Shown piece by piece: positions 20,150 to 27,624 of a stretch of 41,211 bases of DNA (position 1 is its first letter; the number at the start of each line of letters is the position of its first letter). The notes beneath the pieces are model-generated. The model was not told the origin of the DNA. It ran no database searches and saw only the letters and a program-made list of their open reading frames with translations. The stretch covers positions 1 to 41,211 of the forward strand of contig JABFRR010000020.1 of assembly GCA_013141065.1 (NCBI GenBank), written 5' to 3'. This DNA comes from Bacteriovoracaceae bacterium. Lineage in GTDB: Bacteria > Bdellovibrionota > Bacteriovoracia > Bacteriovoracales > Bacteriovoracaceae. A program made the position numbers and the translations under genes.

Positions 20150-21506
20150 TTTTATATTGAGACCAAAAACTAATTTTTCGTTTGTGGTTTAACTTAATAT
20201 GCTCAAAATATTTCTCATGCTTCACAAAATTACCCCAGTTGGAGATTTTTTCGGAATATTTCTCAAGTCTTCGAAGGTAATCAACTCCGTGATGGTAGGC
20301 CTTGGCATAAGCCCTTTCTAAAATTGAATCCAATAATGCACGATATATCAACGTAGAGACTAAAAATCTTTTGTCCTTTGCAAATACATCGGCCCACTTA
20401 CTCAAGGCTCCATAAAAACCTTCACGTAAATCATGTTCCCGTTCCATAATATAGCTTTCGGCTTCAGCGAGTAACTTCAACTCAAGTAAAAAATCAACAT
20501 TTTGACTATTAATTTTTTTGTCCTGACAAATAATACTTACTTCCTGTTTAAGTAATTCGTCACGTTTACCTTCGCCTTCAATCTGAATTACTTGTTCGTA
20601 TTTTTCACTTGTTCGATAATTTCTAAAAATGGTCCAAGTAATACTTCTTTGCTTGTCGAAATTGTCAGTTAAGGAATATGCTTTTAATAATAACTCATCT
20701 ATGTTTCCCAAATAACGGTGAGATGCTCTGCTGACTTTTTCTAAGTAAGTTATTGCCTTTTCTGGATTTCCGCACTCAAGCCACATTTCTCCTATGCGAC
20801 TGGCATCATAATCTTCGTTTTTACTATTTTCTTCATTAATTATACTTTCAAAAAGGATAGGGTCTTTTAATCCGCGGGCCATGGCCTGCAAAAGCAATCC
20901 TTCGCTGGTCCCAAGCCGATCCTCTTTTTTAATCTGATCGACCAAAATTCTTATATTTTTTTCGGGAAGGTATTTGCCAATGTTTTCTATAAGATTATCT
21001 CGCAGGCCATATTGATTATGAATTATTAATTCATAGAGAATATTGGCAAGCCAATCTTTATCATCGCATTGATTAGCATATGTTTCAAAAAGTTCGGTTG
21101 CCTGATATCTAAAGACATCGCCGATATTTCCACTAGAGTCATCACAATAATTCATAATATGTTCATCAGAACAAAAAAATAATTTTAAAAGCTCAATCCC
21201 CTCTTTGGGATCGTTCGCCCCACTCTCAACATCTGATAATAAATCAATAAGTTCATAGCTAAATTTATAGGCATTATTCCATGAAACGAAATTATTATTG
21301 CCTTGAAACTCAGAAAGTCTCTCTTTAAATCGTTCTACATTAGAAGTTTTTTTAGAAGTAAGACGCTCAATTATATTTGCAACATCATCATGTCGATATG
21401 ATAAATCAATTAACGCCTTAACTAAGATCTCTTTGTCGAGTTGCAAAAGCTTGCGGTGCTGGTCATTAACGTCAAGAATGTTTTTATCAATTTTTGTATC
21501 TTTCAT
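20142..21506 (-). CDS. DUF6880-family protein (helical repeat)
   Basis: 454 residues, intact, all-helical in appearance. The N-terminal part (about 20-60) reads LDKEILVKALIDLSYRHDDV. Middle segments look like tetratricopeptide-type repeats (IGEMWLECGNPEKAITYLEK at about 235-255). The C-terminus RALLDSILERAYAKAYHHGV, DYLRRLEKYSEKISNWGNF, KHEKYFEHIKLNHKRKISFW is the conserved DUF6880 tail. Function is unknown; helical repeats suggest protein binding. It starts 1 base after the YhcG-like gene's stop and overlaps the pRiA4b gene, forming a tight co-translated set. Confidence 0.8.
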   Translation of the reverse strand: MKDTKIDKNILDVNDQHRKLLQLDKEILVKALIDLSYRHDDVANIIERLTSKKTSNVERFKERLSEFQGNNNFVSWNNAYKFSYELIDLLSDVESGANDPKEGIELLKLFFCSDEHIMNYCDDSSGNIGDVFRYQATELFETYANQCDDKDWLANILYELIIHNQYGLRDNLIENIGKYLPEKNIRILVDQIKKEDRLGTSEGLLLQAMARGLKDPILFESIINEENSKNEDYDASRIGEMWLECGNPEKAITYLEKVSRASHRYLGNIDELLLKAYSLTDNFDKQRSITWTIFRNYRTSEKYEQVIQIEGEGKRDELLKQEVSIICQDKKINSQNVDFLLELKLLAEAESYIMEREHDLREGFYGALSKWADVFAKDKRFLVSTLIYRALLDSILERAYAKAYHHGVDYLRRLEKYSEKISNWGNFVKHEKYFEHIKLNHKRKISFWSQYKNG

Positions 21507-21507
21507 A

Positions 21508-22674
21508 TCAAGACTTCTTTTTTCTAGCTTTTGTTACCGAAGCAATTTTTTGATAATGTTTCTTTTTTCCCTTCACCTCTGAATATTTCCCGTCTTCAAA
21601 GTCCTTAATGATTTTTTTCTTGTTTTTTATTTTGCCCGTTTGAAATTTTACTTCTGATTCAATTAAATGCTTCTCTCTCAAGAGTTCTTTCTTCAACTCA
21701 CTCTCACTTGGAAGATAGAGCTTATATTTTGAAGCAAAAAGTTTTTTATTATCTTGTAAAACAGAATATTTAACAATGGCATCGTCCTTCTCAGAACAAA
21801 GTATTATACCAATCGTAGGATTATCATCTTTTGACTTAATTTGATCTTCATAATAGCGCACATAAAAATCCATCTGACCAACGTCCTGGTGAGTGAGTTT
21901 ATCTGTTTTAAGGTCGATGAGTACAAAGCATTTTAAAATATAATTGTAAAAAACAAGATCAATATAAAAATGGTTATGATCTGAAGTGATTCTCTTTTGG
22001 CGTGCCACAAATGAGAAACCTTTTCCAAGTTCAAGAAGAAAATGTTGTAATTTGCCAAGAAGTGCCCCTTCTAGTTCCTTTTCCAGAATAGAGCTTGCCT
22101 CTCCTACATTTAAAAATTCTAAAATGTATGGATCTTTTATAAAATCCTCTGGTGTCGTTGCTATTTCTTTTTTCTTGGCATCTTTTCTGACTAATGTCTT
22201 ATTTTTGCTTGAGAGAATACGCTCATAATAAAAAGAATCGATTTGCCTTTCAAGCTGTCTCGTCGACCAATTACACTCTATACACTCATCCATATAAAAC
22301 TGGCGAGCATCATTGCTTTCTACTCTTAAGAGATGGCGATAATGGGTCCAGGCCAATTCGTCACTCACCGAGTGACGAATTGGGAATACCGTATAAAAAA
22401 GCCTAAAATATTTCAAATTCGTTTCTGTAAAACCCTTCCCATATTTCTGTGTTAAATTTTGGGCCAAGTCTTCCAGTATGGTCTTGCCATAATCAGCCCT
22501 CTTCTTGCCCCTTTGCTCTTCTTCAACAATAAGTTTTCCAATATTCCAGTAAGCCTGCACCATAAAGGAGTTTACGGCTTTATACGACTGAGATCTGGCT
22601 TGATTTAAAACATCCGCAACTTTGTCATAGAGTGAAGGAAATTTTGTTTTTAAGGCCGATTTTGTCTTTTTCAT
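21508..22674 (-). CDS. YhcG/DUF1016-family PD-(D/E)XK nuclease
   Basis: I set the start at ATG 22674 (MKKTKSALKTKF) behind AAGGAAAAG; a frame start at 22743 would add 23 residues with no RBS. The protein has 388 residues. The N-terminal DUF1016 domain holds VQAYWNIGKLIVEEEQRGK and YGKGFTETNLKYFRLFY, then ELAWTHYRHLLRVE. The C-terminal PD-(D/E)XK nuclease domain holds GKGFSFVARQKRI, HFYIDLVFYNYILKCFVLID (active-site Asp) and LK (about residues 260-290). Relatives occur with restriction-modification, toxin-antitoxin and mobile loci and are suspected DNA-repair or defence nucleases. First gene of the operon. A perfect 14-bp palindrome lies within the coding sequence near 22353-22383. Confidence 0.9.
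   Translation of the reverse strand: MKKTKSALKTKFPSLYDKVADVLNQARSQSYKAVNSFMVQAYWNIGKLIVEEEQRGKKRADYGKTILEDLAQNLTQKYGKGFTETNLKYFRLFYTVFPIRHSVSDELAWTHYRHLLRVESNDARQFYMDECIECNWSTRQLERQIDSFYYERILSSKNKTLVRKDAKKKEIATTPEDFIKDPYILEFLNVGEASSILEKELEGALLGKLQHFLLELGKGFSFVARQKRITSDHNHFYIDLVFYNYILKCFVLIDLKTDKLTHQDVGQMDFYVRYYEDQIKSKDDNPTIGIILCSEKDDAIVKYSVLQDNKKLFASKYKLYLPSESELKKELLREKHLIESEVKFQTGKIKNKKKIIKDFEDGKYSEVKGKKKHYQKIASVTKARKKKS
22353..22383. repeat. Perfect 14-bp inverted repeat inside the YhcG-like gene
   Basis: CCAATTCGTCACTC, 3-base loop ACC, GAGTGACGAATTGG. It encodes the stretch IRHSVSDELAW. A hairpin this strong inside a coding region is unusual in this AT-rich sequence. Confidence 0.85.
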
Positions 22675-22750
22675 TGTTCTGCACTTTTCCTTAATACTGT
22701 GGAGTATTATTTTCTGATTTTTAGCACTGAAGATCAATCGCAAAAATGAA

Positions 22751-22787
22751 CCAGACCAAAAGTACTCTTTGGTCTGGTTTGGTCTGG
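22751..22787. promoter_or_regulatory. Inverted plus tandem repeat upstream of the YhcG-like operon
   Basis: CCAGACCAAA, 7-base spacer, TTTGGTCTGG, immediately followed by a second TTTGGTCTGG. The palindrome lies about 77-113 bases upstream of the operon start at 22674. This could be a regulator's binding site with an extra half-site, or an attenuator hairpin. No long T run follows on either strand, which argues against a plain terminator. Confidence 0.55.
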
Positions 22788-22911
22788 TGTGTCCATGAAA
22801 TATGATGAAAAGGGATGAAGAATACTGAAGAGAAAAAGAAAGTAACCTCTTGAAATCGTTCCTAAGTTGTTAATATTAAAAACCTAATTTTCCCCCACAG
22901 CATATCCCCAT

Positions 22912-22971
22912 GGGTGTACCAAGTTTTAAAAAGCCTCGATTTATTCGAGGCTTTTTTTTGTTCAAAATTCT
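22912..22971. repeat. Dispersed terminator cassette, copy 1
   Basis: GGTGTACCAAGTTTTAAAAA leads into the stem AAAAGCCTCGA / TCGAGGCTTTT with an 8-T run. It matches copies 2 and 3 only from TACCAAG onward; the 5' part differs. It sits upstream of the AgmX-like gene at 23080. Confidence 0.8.
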
Positions 22972-23079
22972 AAATCATTCATTACACATTCTTAGTTCTA
23001 CTATTCAATATAAAAAATTGAGATTTAACATCACGTGTGATAATTCAAGCAGTAATGTTAATCTCATTTGGGGAATTTT

Positions 23080-23427
23080 ATGATTAAGTTTTTAGTTAGC
23101 CTAACTCTATGTTTATCATTTTCCGCACTAGCATCTTCTGAAACTCAAATTGAATATATAAGAAATTCTATCAAAGGTAGTGTCCCGCAATTACGATATT
23201 GCTATCAATCGTTGTTAGATAGTTCAGCGCCGCCCGAACTTAAAAATAAAGTCGTTCTACAATTTACAATTGGTACAGAAGGACGTGTTATTAAATCAAA
23301 GGTTTTATCAGATGAAATCACATCGGATAAAGTTCTGAGCTGTATGGAAAATGTTATTTCTCAAATCCAATTTTCTGCTCCAGAAAATAATAAGACAGTT
23401 AACATTAATCAGCCAATTAGACTTTAG
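23080..23427 (+). CDS. AgmX/PglI C-terminal-domain (TonB-like) secreted protein
   Basis: The start is ATG 23080, preceded by TTGGGGAATTTT; a TTG at 23068 is less likely. 115 residues. A signal peptide (MIKFLVSLTLCLSFSALAS) leads to a single domain with IRNSIKGSVPQLRYCYQSLL, LKNKVVLQFTIGTEGRVIKS, VLSCMENVISQIQFSAP. This is the AgmX/PglI C-terminal pattern (K/R-x-CY early, GxV strand, central C, final F-x-P), a TonB-C-like fold common in Myxococcota and Bdellovibrionota and linked to gliding and envelope complexes. It is a stand-alone domain here, periplasmic and possibly a partner of an envelope machine elsewhere. A terminator cassette follows. Confidence 0.8.
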   Translation: MIKFLVSLTLCLSFSALASSETQIEYIRNSIKGSVPQLRYCYQSLLDSSAPPELKNKVVLQFTIGTEGRVIKSKVLSDEITSDKVLSCMENVISQIQFSAPENNKTVNINQPIRL

Positions 23428-23463
23428 TGATTTTACGCATACTTAGTCATCATTTTAAGAATT

Positions 23464-23548
23464 GCAGTTCGATATAGCTCCACGAAAGGGTACCAAGTTT
23501 TTAAAAAGCCTCGATTTATTCGGGGCTTTTTTTTGTTCAAAATTCTAT
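23464..23548. repeat. Dispersed terminator cassette, copy 2
   Basis: Longer than the stem alone: GCAGTTCGATATAGCTCCAC, then GAAAGGGTACCAAG, then the stem AAAAAGCCTCGA..TCGGGGCTTTTT (one G-T pair) and an 8-T run, then GTTCAAAATTCT. It follows the AgmX-like gene. Confidence 0.85.
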
Positions 23549-23587
23549 CAATAGACTTTTAATATCTATAAATATAAAAACCTCAAT

Positions 23588-23962
23588 ATGGATTTAAATC
23601 ACCTACATTTAATGGTTAAAGACATTGCTCTCAGTAAGAAATTTTACGAGGATCTTTTCGGCTTTAAGGAAAAAATTTGGTACGGCGAAGATCTTTTGTT
23701 TCTACAAAATTCTCATGGGTTTGACCTCGCTTTGTCTCCAATCGAGACTCCACTAGCTCTTCCTCCGGGATTTCATTACGGGTTTTCTGTTAAAGAAAAA
23801 ACGCGCTTGCAGGAAATATACTCACAAGGAAACAAACTCTATCCAAATTGTTTTAAAACGCCTCCTAAGGATTACGGTAACTGGGGCACATTGACATGTT
23901 GTGATGTAGATAATTATCCATTTGAAATTTACTGGGATGAGAATCTTCATTCTACAAATTAA
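23588..23962 (+). CDS. VOC-superfamily (glyoxalase/bleomycin-resistance fold) protein
   Basis: 124 residues, intact. DLNHLHLMVKDIALSKKFYE and DLFGFKEKIWYGEDLLFLQN form the first beta-alpha-beta-beta-beta unit; the second ends with LTCCDVDNYPFEIYWDEN. Metal-site candidates are His in HLHL (about 6) and Glu in FEIYW (about 114). The family binds a divalent metal and acts on small molecules; the substrate is unknown. Its relative at 36175-35819 shares NLNHVHLG and LEISW, so the two may be paralogues. Little room lies before the ATG and no strong RBS is seen. Confidence 0.85.
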   Translation: MDLNHLHLMVKDIALSKKFYEDLFGFKEKIWYGEDLLFLQNSHGFDLALSPIETPLALPPGFHYGFSVKEKTRLQEIYSQGNKLYPNCFKTPPKDYGNWGTLTCCDVDNYPFEIYWDENLHSTN

Positions 23963-24091
23963 ATTATTCTTCTGAAAGTTCTATAAATTCATTAGTGAAA
24001 AATCAAAGATATATACCAAATAATTAATTGAGATGAAATTTTTGTAATTGTAAGTCGCGCTAAAAGGCTTATCAAGAATTTGAAAAGTTTT

Positions 24092-24147
24092 CTGGTGGTC
24101 AAAGAAAGCAGACCTGCAAGTTTTCATTCGACGACCACCAGTTTTTT
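24092..24147 (+). other. Long-loop hairpin with T run (terminator or small-RNA 3' end)
   Basis: CTGGTGGTC (24092-24100) pairs exactly with GACCACCAG (24133-24141), followed by TTTTTT. It lies 130 bases after the VOC gene in a 374-bp interval (23963-24336) that holds no coding frame I trust. It could end the VOC transcript or a separate small RNA. Confidence 0.5.
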
Positions 24148-24238
24148 AATTTTAGCATATGTCTGGGTAATTTCAAGAACACTATATTTGCTATGCGACT
24201 GACCTAAAAACTAAGACTTAACCATTATTTCCAGAATA

Positions 24239-24322
24239 GCAGTTCGATATAGCTCCACGGAAGGGTACCAAGTTTTAAAAAGCCTCGATTTATTCGGGGC
24301 TTTTTTTTGTCCAAAATTTCTA
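24239..24322. repeat. Dispersed terminator cassette, copy 3
   Basis: Nearly identical to copy 2, including GCAGTTCGATATAGCTCCAC and GGAAGGGTACCAAG, then the same stem and T run. It ends 15 bases from the stop of the minus-strand membrane gene and, having A and T runs on both sides, can terminate it. Confidence 0.85.
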
Positions 24323-24336
24323 ATGACCCATCCGAT

Positions 24337-25163
24337 TTATATTTTAAGAGATGTTTTTTCATACCAATCTGGAATGTCTAGTTTCATATTCAGCACAAAG
24401 TACATAAAGGCGCTGAGAGATGCGAACCCCATAAGATACTCATGAATTGAAGCATTGATAAAATTTGGCATTTCAAAAAATATCCCCATAAGGCGTATGT
24501 AAAGATCAAGCAGAACTAGTGTCGAAACAATAAAGATAACAGAGAAACCTGCTCGAGTTATTTTTTCGTTTTTTGCCCATTTTGAAGTAGTGAAAGCACT
24601 TGTTCTCATTCCAACCAAAGTGCAGAAAATTAAAAATAGAATTAATACAATCGTCAAAGCAATTCGTGTAATGAAAAGTGAAAGTGATATTGTGTGTGAC
24701 AGTAATCCAAAGAGGATTCCAAAGAAGGCAATAAAAAGAAAGATCCCGAAAATAGATAATTTTTTTTTAGAGATATAATCATAAATATTCCTAGCCACTA
24801 GCTGGGTACTTCTTTTGCTGGCAGTTGGAATCTTTTTTTTAATTTTTTTCAGAGAAAGATGATTGCGAAGAGAAGCTTGCCAGATAAAGACAATAACCGA
24901 AGAGTAGTGGATAACCTGCAGAAGTAGAGTCGATTTGATATAAACACCTATTCCAATGATAAGCATAAATACAATTCCCAATACGTATTCAATCATATGT
25001 GAGGGAGGAGGATTTTCATTTATAAAATTGGGATTATTTTTTAAAAATTCTTCGTTGCGGTTAACGGTTTCCCAGTACATTCCAAGCGAATACACGGAGC
25101 TGTGATAAATTGAAAAGTGATAACTAAAAATGAAAATAGAGCACCCATAAGATAGATATCCAT
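24337..25163 (-). pseudogene. Polytopic membrane protein coupled to the GntR-type regulator, one frameshift
   Basis: The ATG at 25163 overlaps the regulator's stop (TAATG). The frame MDIYLMGALFSFLVITFQFI loses one base near 25096. The remaining 252 residues follow as YSLGMYWETVNRNEEFLKNN with further membrane segments: EYVLGIVFMLIIGIGVYI, LLLQVIHYSSVIVFIW, IFGIFLFIAFFGILFGLL, TRIALTIVLILFLIFC, AGFSVIFIVSTLVLLDLYI, and a last at FASLSAFMYFVLNM. No known domain is recognised. Pairing with a YtrA-type repressor is typical of envelope-stress or ABC/permease operons. If the frameshift is a sequencing error, the protein has about 275 residues and 7 segments. Confidence 0.6.
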
Positions 25164-25543
25164 TAGCGTTTCTCCTCTAATAGTGTTGTAACTATTTCTT
25201 TTAACTTTTCTTTTTTGATTCCCATTGCGAGGAGTTCATTAAAAAGATCAGCTAGTTTATGATGAGCGATCGAAGCTGTGTGTATCTGTAGATTTTCCAC
25301 AGCCTCTTTTTTAATGATTGTTCCTTTTCGTCCTGCTGTCAGAATGATGTGATTCTCTTCAAGGGTTTTGTATGCTTTTGCAACAGTGTTGGGATTGATT
25401 TCTAAGTCGTTTGCAAGCTACCTAATCGAAGGAAGAAGATGGCCGGCCTTGAGCTTGCCGCTTTGAATTCCTCCAAAAATTTGCCGAACAATCTGCAAAT
25501 AGATGGGAATTACTTCTGATTCATCGATTTCAATTTGGAACAT
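25163..25543 (-). pseudogene. GntR-family regulator (YtrA type), in-frame TAG
   Basis: The frame MFQIEIDESEVIPIYLQIVR, QIFGGIQSGKLKAGHLLPSI-R runs to TAG at 25418-25420 (codon 42). It resumes without a shift as LANDLEINPNTVAKAYKTLE, ENHIILTAGRKGTIIK, to TAA at 25163. This is a GntR winged helix; the missing residue is the near-invariant Glu of the PSVRELA motif, so GAG changed to TAG. The 126-residue length with a short C-terminus is typical of the YtrA subfamily. It stands first in a two-gene unit with the membrane protein, probably as autorepressor. A candidate operator lies at 25558-25581. Confidence 0.85.
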
Positions 25544-25557
25544 GATGCTTAACCCCT

Positions 25558-25581
25558 TTGTACTAGTTCATGGTAATACAA
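25558..25581. promoter_or_regulatory. Candidate YtrA-type operator and promoter of the GntR unit
   Basis: TTGTACTA, 8-base spacer, TAATACAA: 8-bp arms matching at 7 of 8 positions. It lies 15 bases upstream of the regulator's ATG. On the minus strand a TTGACA begins at 25597 and, 17 bases later, TACCAT falls within the palindrome, so binding would cover the -10 region. Confidence 0.55.
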
Positions 25582-25609
25582 TAGTGGGAAAATGTCAACG
25601 CTTTGAAGC

Positions 25610-25662
25610 ACAAGTTTTTAAAAAGCCTCGATTTATTCGAGGCTTTTTTTTGTCCAAAATTA
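25610..25662. repeat. Dispersed terminator cassette, copy 4
   Basis: CAAGTTTTTAAAAAGCCTCG, loop, CGAGGCTTTTTTTT, then GTCCAAAATT. Only the 3' part of the cassette is present. It directly follows the stop of the M3 peptidase fragment on the minus strand and also faces the GntR promoter. Confidence 0.85.
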
Positions 25663-25951
25663 CAATCCAAGCTCTAATTCAAGTCGAGCCGCGAGCGGTT
25701 TAATCACCGCTTCTCCAAAATTTAATTTTGTTCCAAACAATTCATAAATCTCGGGTACGGTTTTCGAAGCAGCGACACTGCGGCCTTTTTTATAATGAGC
25801 AATTGCATCTGCAGGATCCAATTTATAGCGATCCCAAATGGAAAGTGCCAACAACTCACTAATCGCATAGTCGATCAAGTAAAAAGGCATTTGCAAAATA
25901 TGTGAAAATTGCCAGTCAACCTTCGAAGAGATTTCTTCATAACCTTCATAA
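25660..25951 (-). pseudogene. M3 oligoendopeptidase, C-terminal fragment (part 3 of 3)
   Basis: The frame YYEGYEEISSKVDWQFSHIL, QMPFYLIDYAISELLALSIW runs to TAA at 25660-25662. The Q-x-H-I-x-x-x-P-F-Y-x-I-[DE]-Y-x-I-[AS] block is diagnostic for the C-terminal helical region of M3 oligoendopeptidases (PepF-like). An IS5-like element abuts at 25954. Removing it and its TA duplication joins GTAGAT-TA to TTATGAAGG in frame (VDYYEGYEE) with part 2. No independent start exists; an apparent ATG comes from the IS end. Confidence 0.85.
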
Positions 25952-25953
25952 TA

Positions 25954-26928
25954 GACCTCTTTCATAACCCTGTTTTTACCTTCTGATGTTTGTTAAAAAT
26001 CGAGGCAATAATTGTAAATCTTATTCCAAATCTTTTTCGTCGATTTCGATATTTTTCTGCAATAATCCTGAATCTTTTCATTTCGCCAAATACATTTTCT
26101 ATCTCAACACGCTCCGAAGATATTTCTCTGTTGATTCTTCTATCTTCTTCTGTAAGTGGATTTTTTTTATTTCTCTTCTTAGGCAATAGGCTATTGCTAT
26201 GTAACCTTACGATTCCCTGGTAACCTGAATCAACTGAGACTCTGGTTTTCGGTAGAAAACAAGTTTCACTTTCTTTGAAAATTCTAAAATCATGAACCTT
26301 TCCAGTGTCTTGAGCGATTGAAATAATTTGCTTGGTACCAGGGCAGTAAACTACTTGGGTTTTTATCGTGTGTTTTTTCTTCTTTCCCGAGTAAAAATCC
26401 TTTTGAATGTTCTTAACTCTACCTGATTTCTTTTTTTTGGACGTTCTATTGGGGATTCTGTTACATCTATTAAAAAATGGTCATGGTTTTCACTCAGGCA
26501 TTCTTTCTTACCAGGCAAAGTAAATTGGCCTGACTTTATTAAGATTTTTTCATTTTTTACAACCATTCTCCAAGCTGTAGTTTCACTAACATTATAACTT
26601 GATGCTACTGAAAACAAAGTACAGTATTCACGATAATATTGAAGCATTAATAGAATCTGGTCTTCAATAATTAATTTTGGTGGCCTTCCACCTGCAATAA
26701 ATTTTTTATTTTCAAAATCTTGGATTACTTGAACCATTTCTTCAAAAACAAATGGCCTCACTCCAGTTAAACGTAAAAATTTATCTTCACAATATTTTTG
26801 TACAGTAGTCCAGCGAATACTCATAAATCTGCCTCAGTTATTAACTTTGACAGTTGGCCATAATTTTACTGAATGGCCCACAAAAAAAATCTTAAATGGC
26901 CTTACATTTGAAGGTTATGAAAGAGGTC
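25954..26928 (-). mobile_element. IS5-family element, complete copy
   Basis: Both termini read GACCTCTTTCATAAC outward-in (as GTTATGAAAGAGGTC at the right). Length is 975 bp, with TA at the flanks. The transposase lies on the minus strand. Small size, TA target and an A-run between two transposase frames fit the IS427/ISL2-type branch of IS5. It is flanked on the left by M3 part 3 and on the right by a 5'-truncated copy in the opposite orientation. Confidence 0.8.
25962..26824 (-). CDS. IS5-family transposase, two frames joined by a possible -1 frameshift
   Basis: Frame 1 (26824-26363) begins MSIRWTTVQKYCEDKFLRLT, with an HTH (YCTLFSVASSYNVSETTAWR) and LIDVTESPIERPKK containing the first catalytic Asp. 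At A-A-A-A-A-A-A-A-G (near 26436) a -1 slip gives KSGRVKNIQKDFYSGKKKKH, then VDSGYQGIVRLH (second Asp) and EDRRINREISSERVEIENVF (catalytic Glu), ending at 25962. The same A8G run and shift occur in the second copy, which favours programmed frameshifting over decay. The joined length is about 287 residues. Alternatively both copies inherited one lesion. Confidence 0.7.
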
Positions 26929-27624
26929 TAATGCTTCAATATTATCGTGAATACTGTACTTTGTTTTCAGTAGCATCAAGTTATAATGTTAGTGAAACTA
27001 CAGCTTGGAGAATGGTTGTAAAAAATGAAAAAATCTTAATAAAGTCAGGCCAATTTACTTTGCCTGGTAAGAAAGAATGCCTGAGTGAAAACCATGACCA
27101 TTTTTTAATAGATGTAACAGAATCCCCAATAGAACGTCCAAAAAAAAGAAATCAGGTAGAGTTAAGAACATTCAAAAGGATTTTTACTCGGGAAAGAAGA
27201 AAAAACACACGATAAAAACCCAAGTAGTTTACTGCCCTGGTACCAAGCAAATTATTTCAATCGCTCAAGACACTGGAAAGGTTCATGATTTTAGAATTTT
27301 CAAAGAAAGTGAAACTTGTTTTCTACCGAAAACCAGAGTCTCAGTTGATTCAGGTTACCAGGGAATCGTAAGGTTACATAGCAATAGCCTATTGCCTAAG
27401 AAGAGAAATAAAAAAAATCCACTTACAGAAGAAGATAGAAGAATCAACAGAGAAATATCTTCGGAGCGTGTTGAGATAGAAAATGTATTTGGCGAAATGA
27501 AAAGATTCAGGATTATTGCAGAAAAATATCGAAATCGACGAAAAAGATTTGGAATAAGATTTACAATTATTGCCTCGATTTTTAACAAACATCAGAAGGT
27601 AAAAACAGGGTTATGAAAGAGGTC
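26929..27624 (+). mobile_element. IS5-family element, 5'-truncated copy
   Basis: It starts at TAATGCTTCAATATTATCG, internal to the element, and ends with GTTATGAAAGAGGTC and TA. The first 279 bp of the element are missing. Transposase sequence from LQYYREYCTLFSVASS to KHQKVKTGL is present on the plus strand, including the A8G run and the Glu motif, but without its start, so it is a remnant. Confidence 0.8.

Larger units (their letters stand above)
25954..27624. repeat. Giant inverted repeat: 696-bp arms, 279-bp spacer
   Basis: Positions 25954-26649 and 26929-27624 are reverse complements as far as I compared them, being the complete and the truncated IS5-like copies head to head. As single strands they would form a very long hairpin. 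Both outer ends lie on a TA within the M3 gene. Confidence 0.85.

Noticed and set aside
23464..23500. tRNA or tmRNA gene at GTTCGATATAGCTCCAC
   Set aside because: No acceptor, D or anticodon arms and the T-arm does not pair; only a resemblance of the 3' end.
22912..25662. The four repeats as a CRISPR array
   Set aside because: Spacing is 0.5-1.4 kb with genes between, and each repeat is a terminator hairpin; no cas genes are present.
25503..25703. 66-codon plus-strand frame across the GntR start and terminator cassette
   Set aside because: It runs through an operator and a terminator hairpin and is antisense to the M3 stop region.
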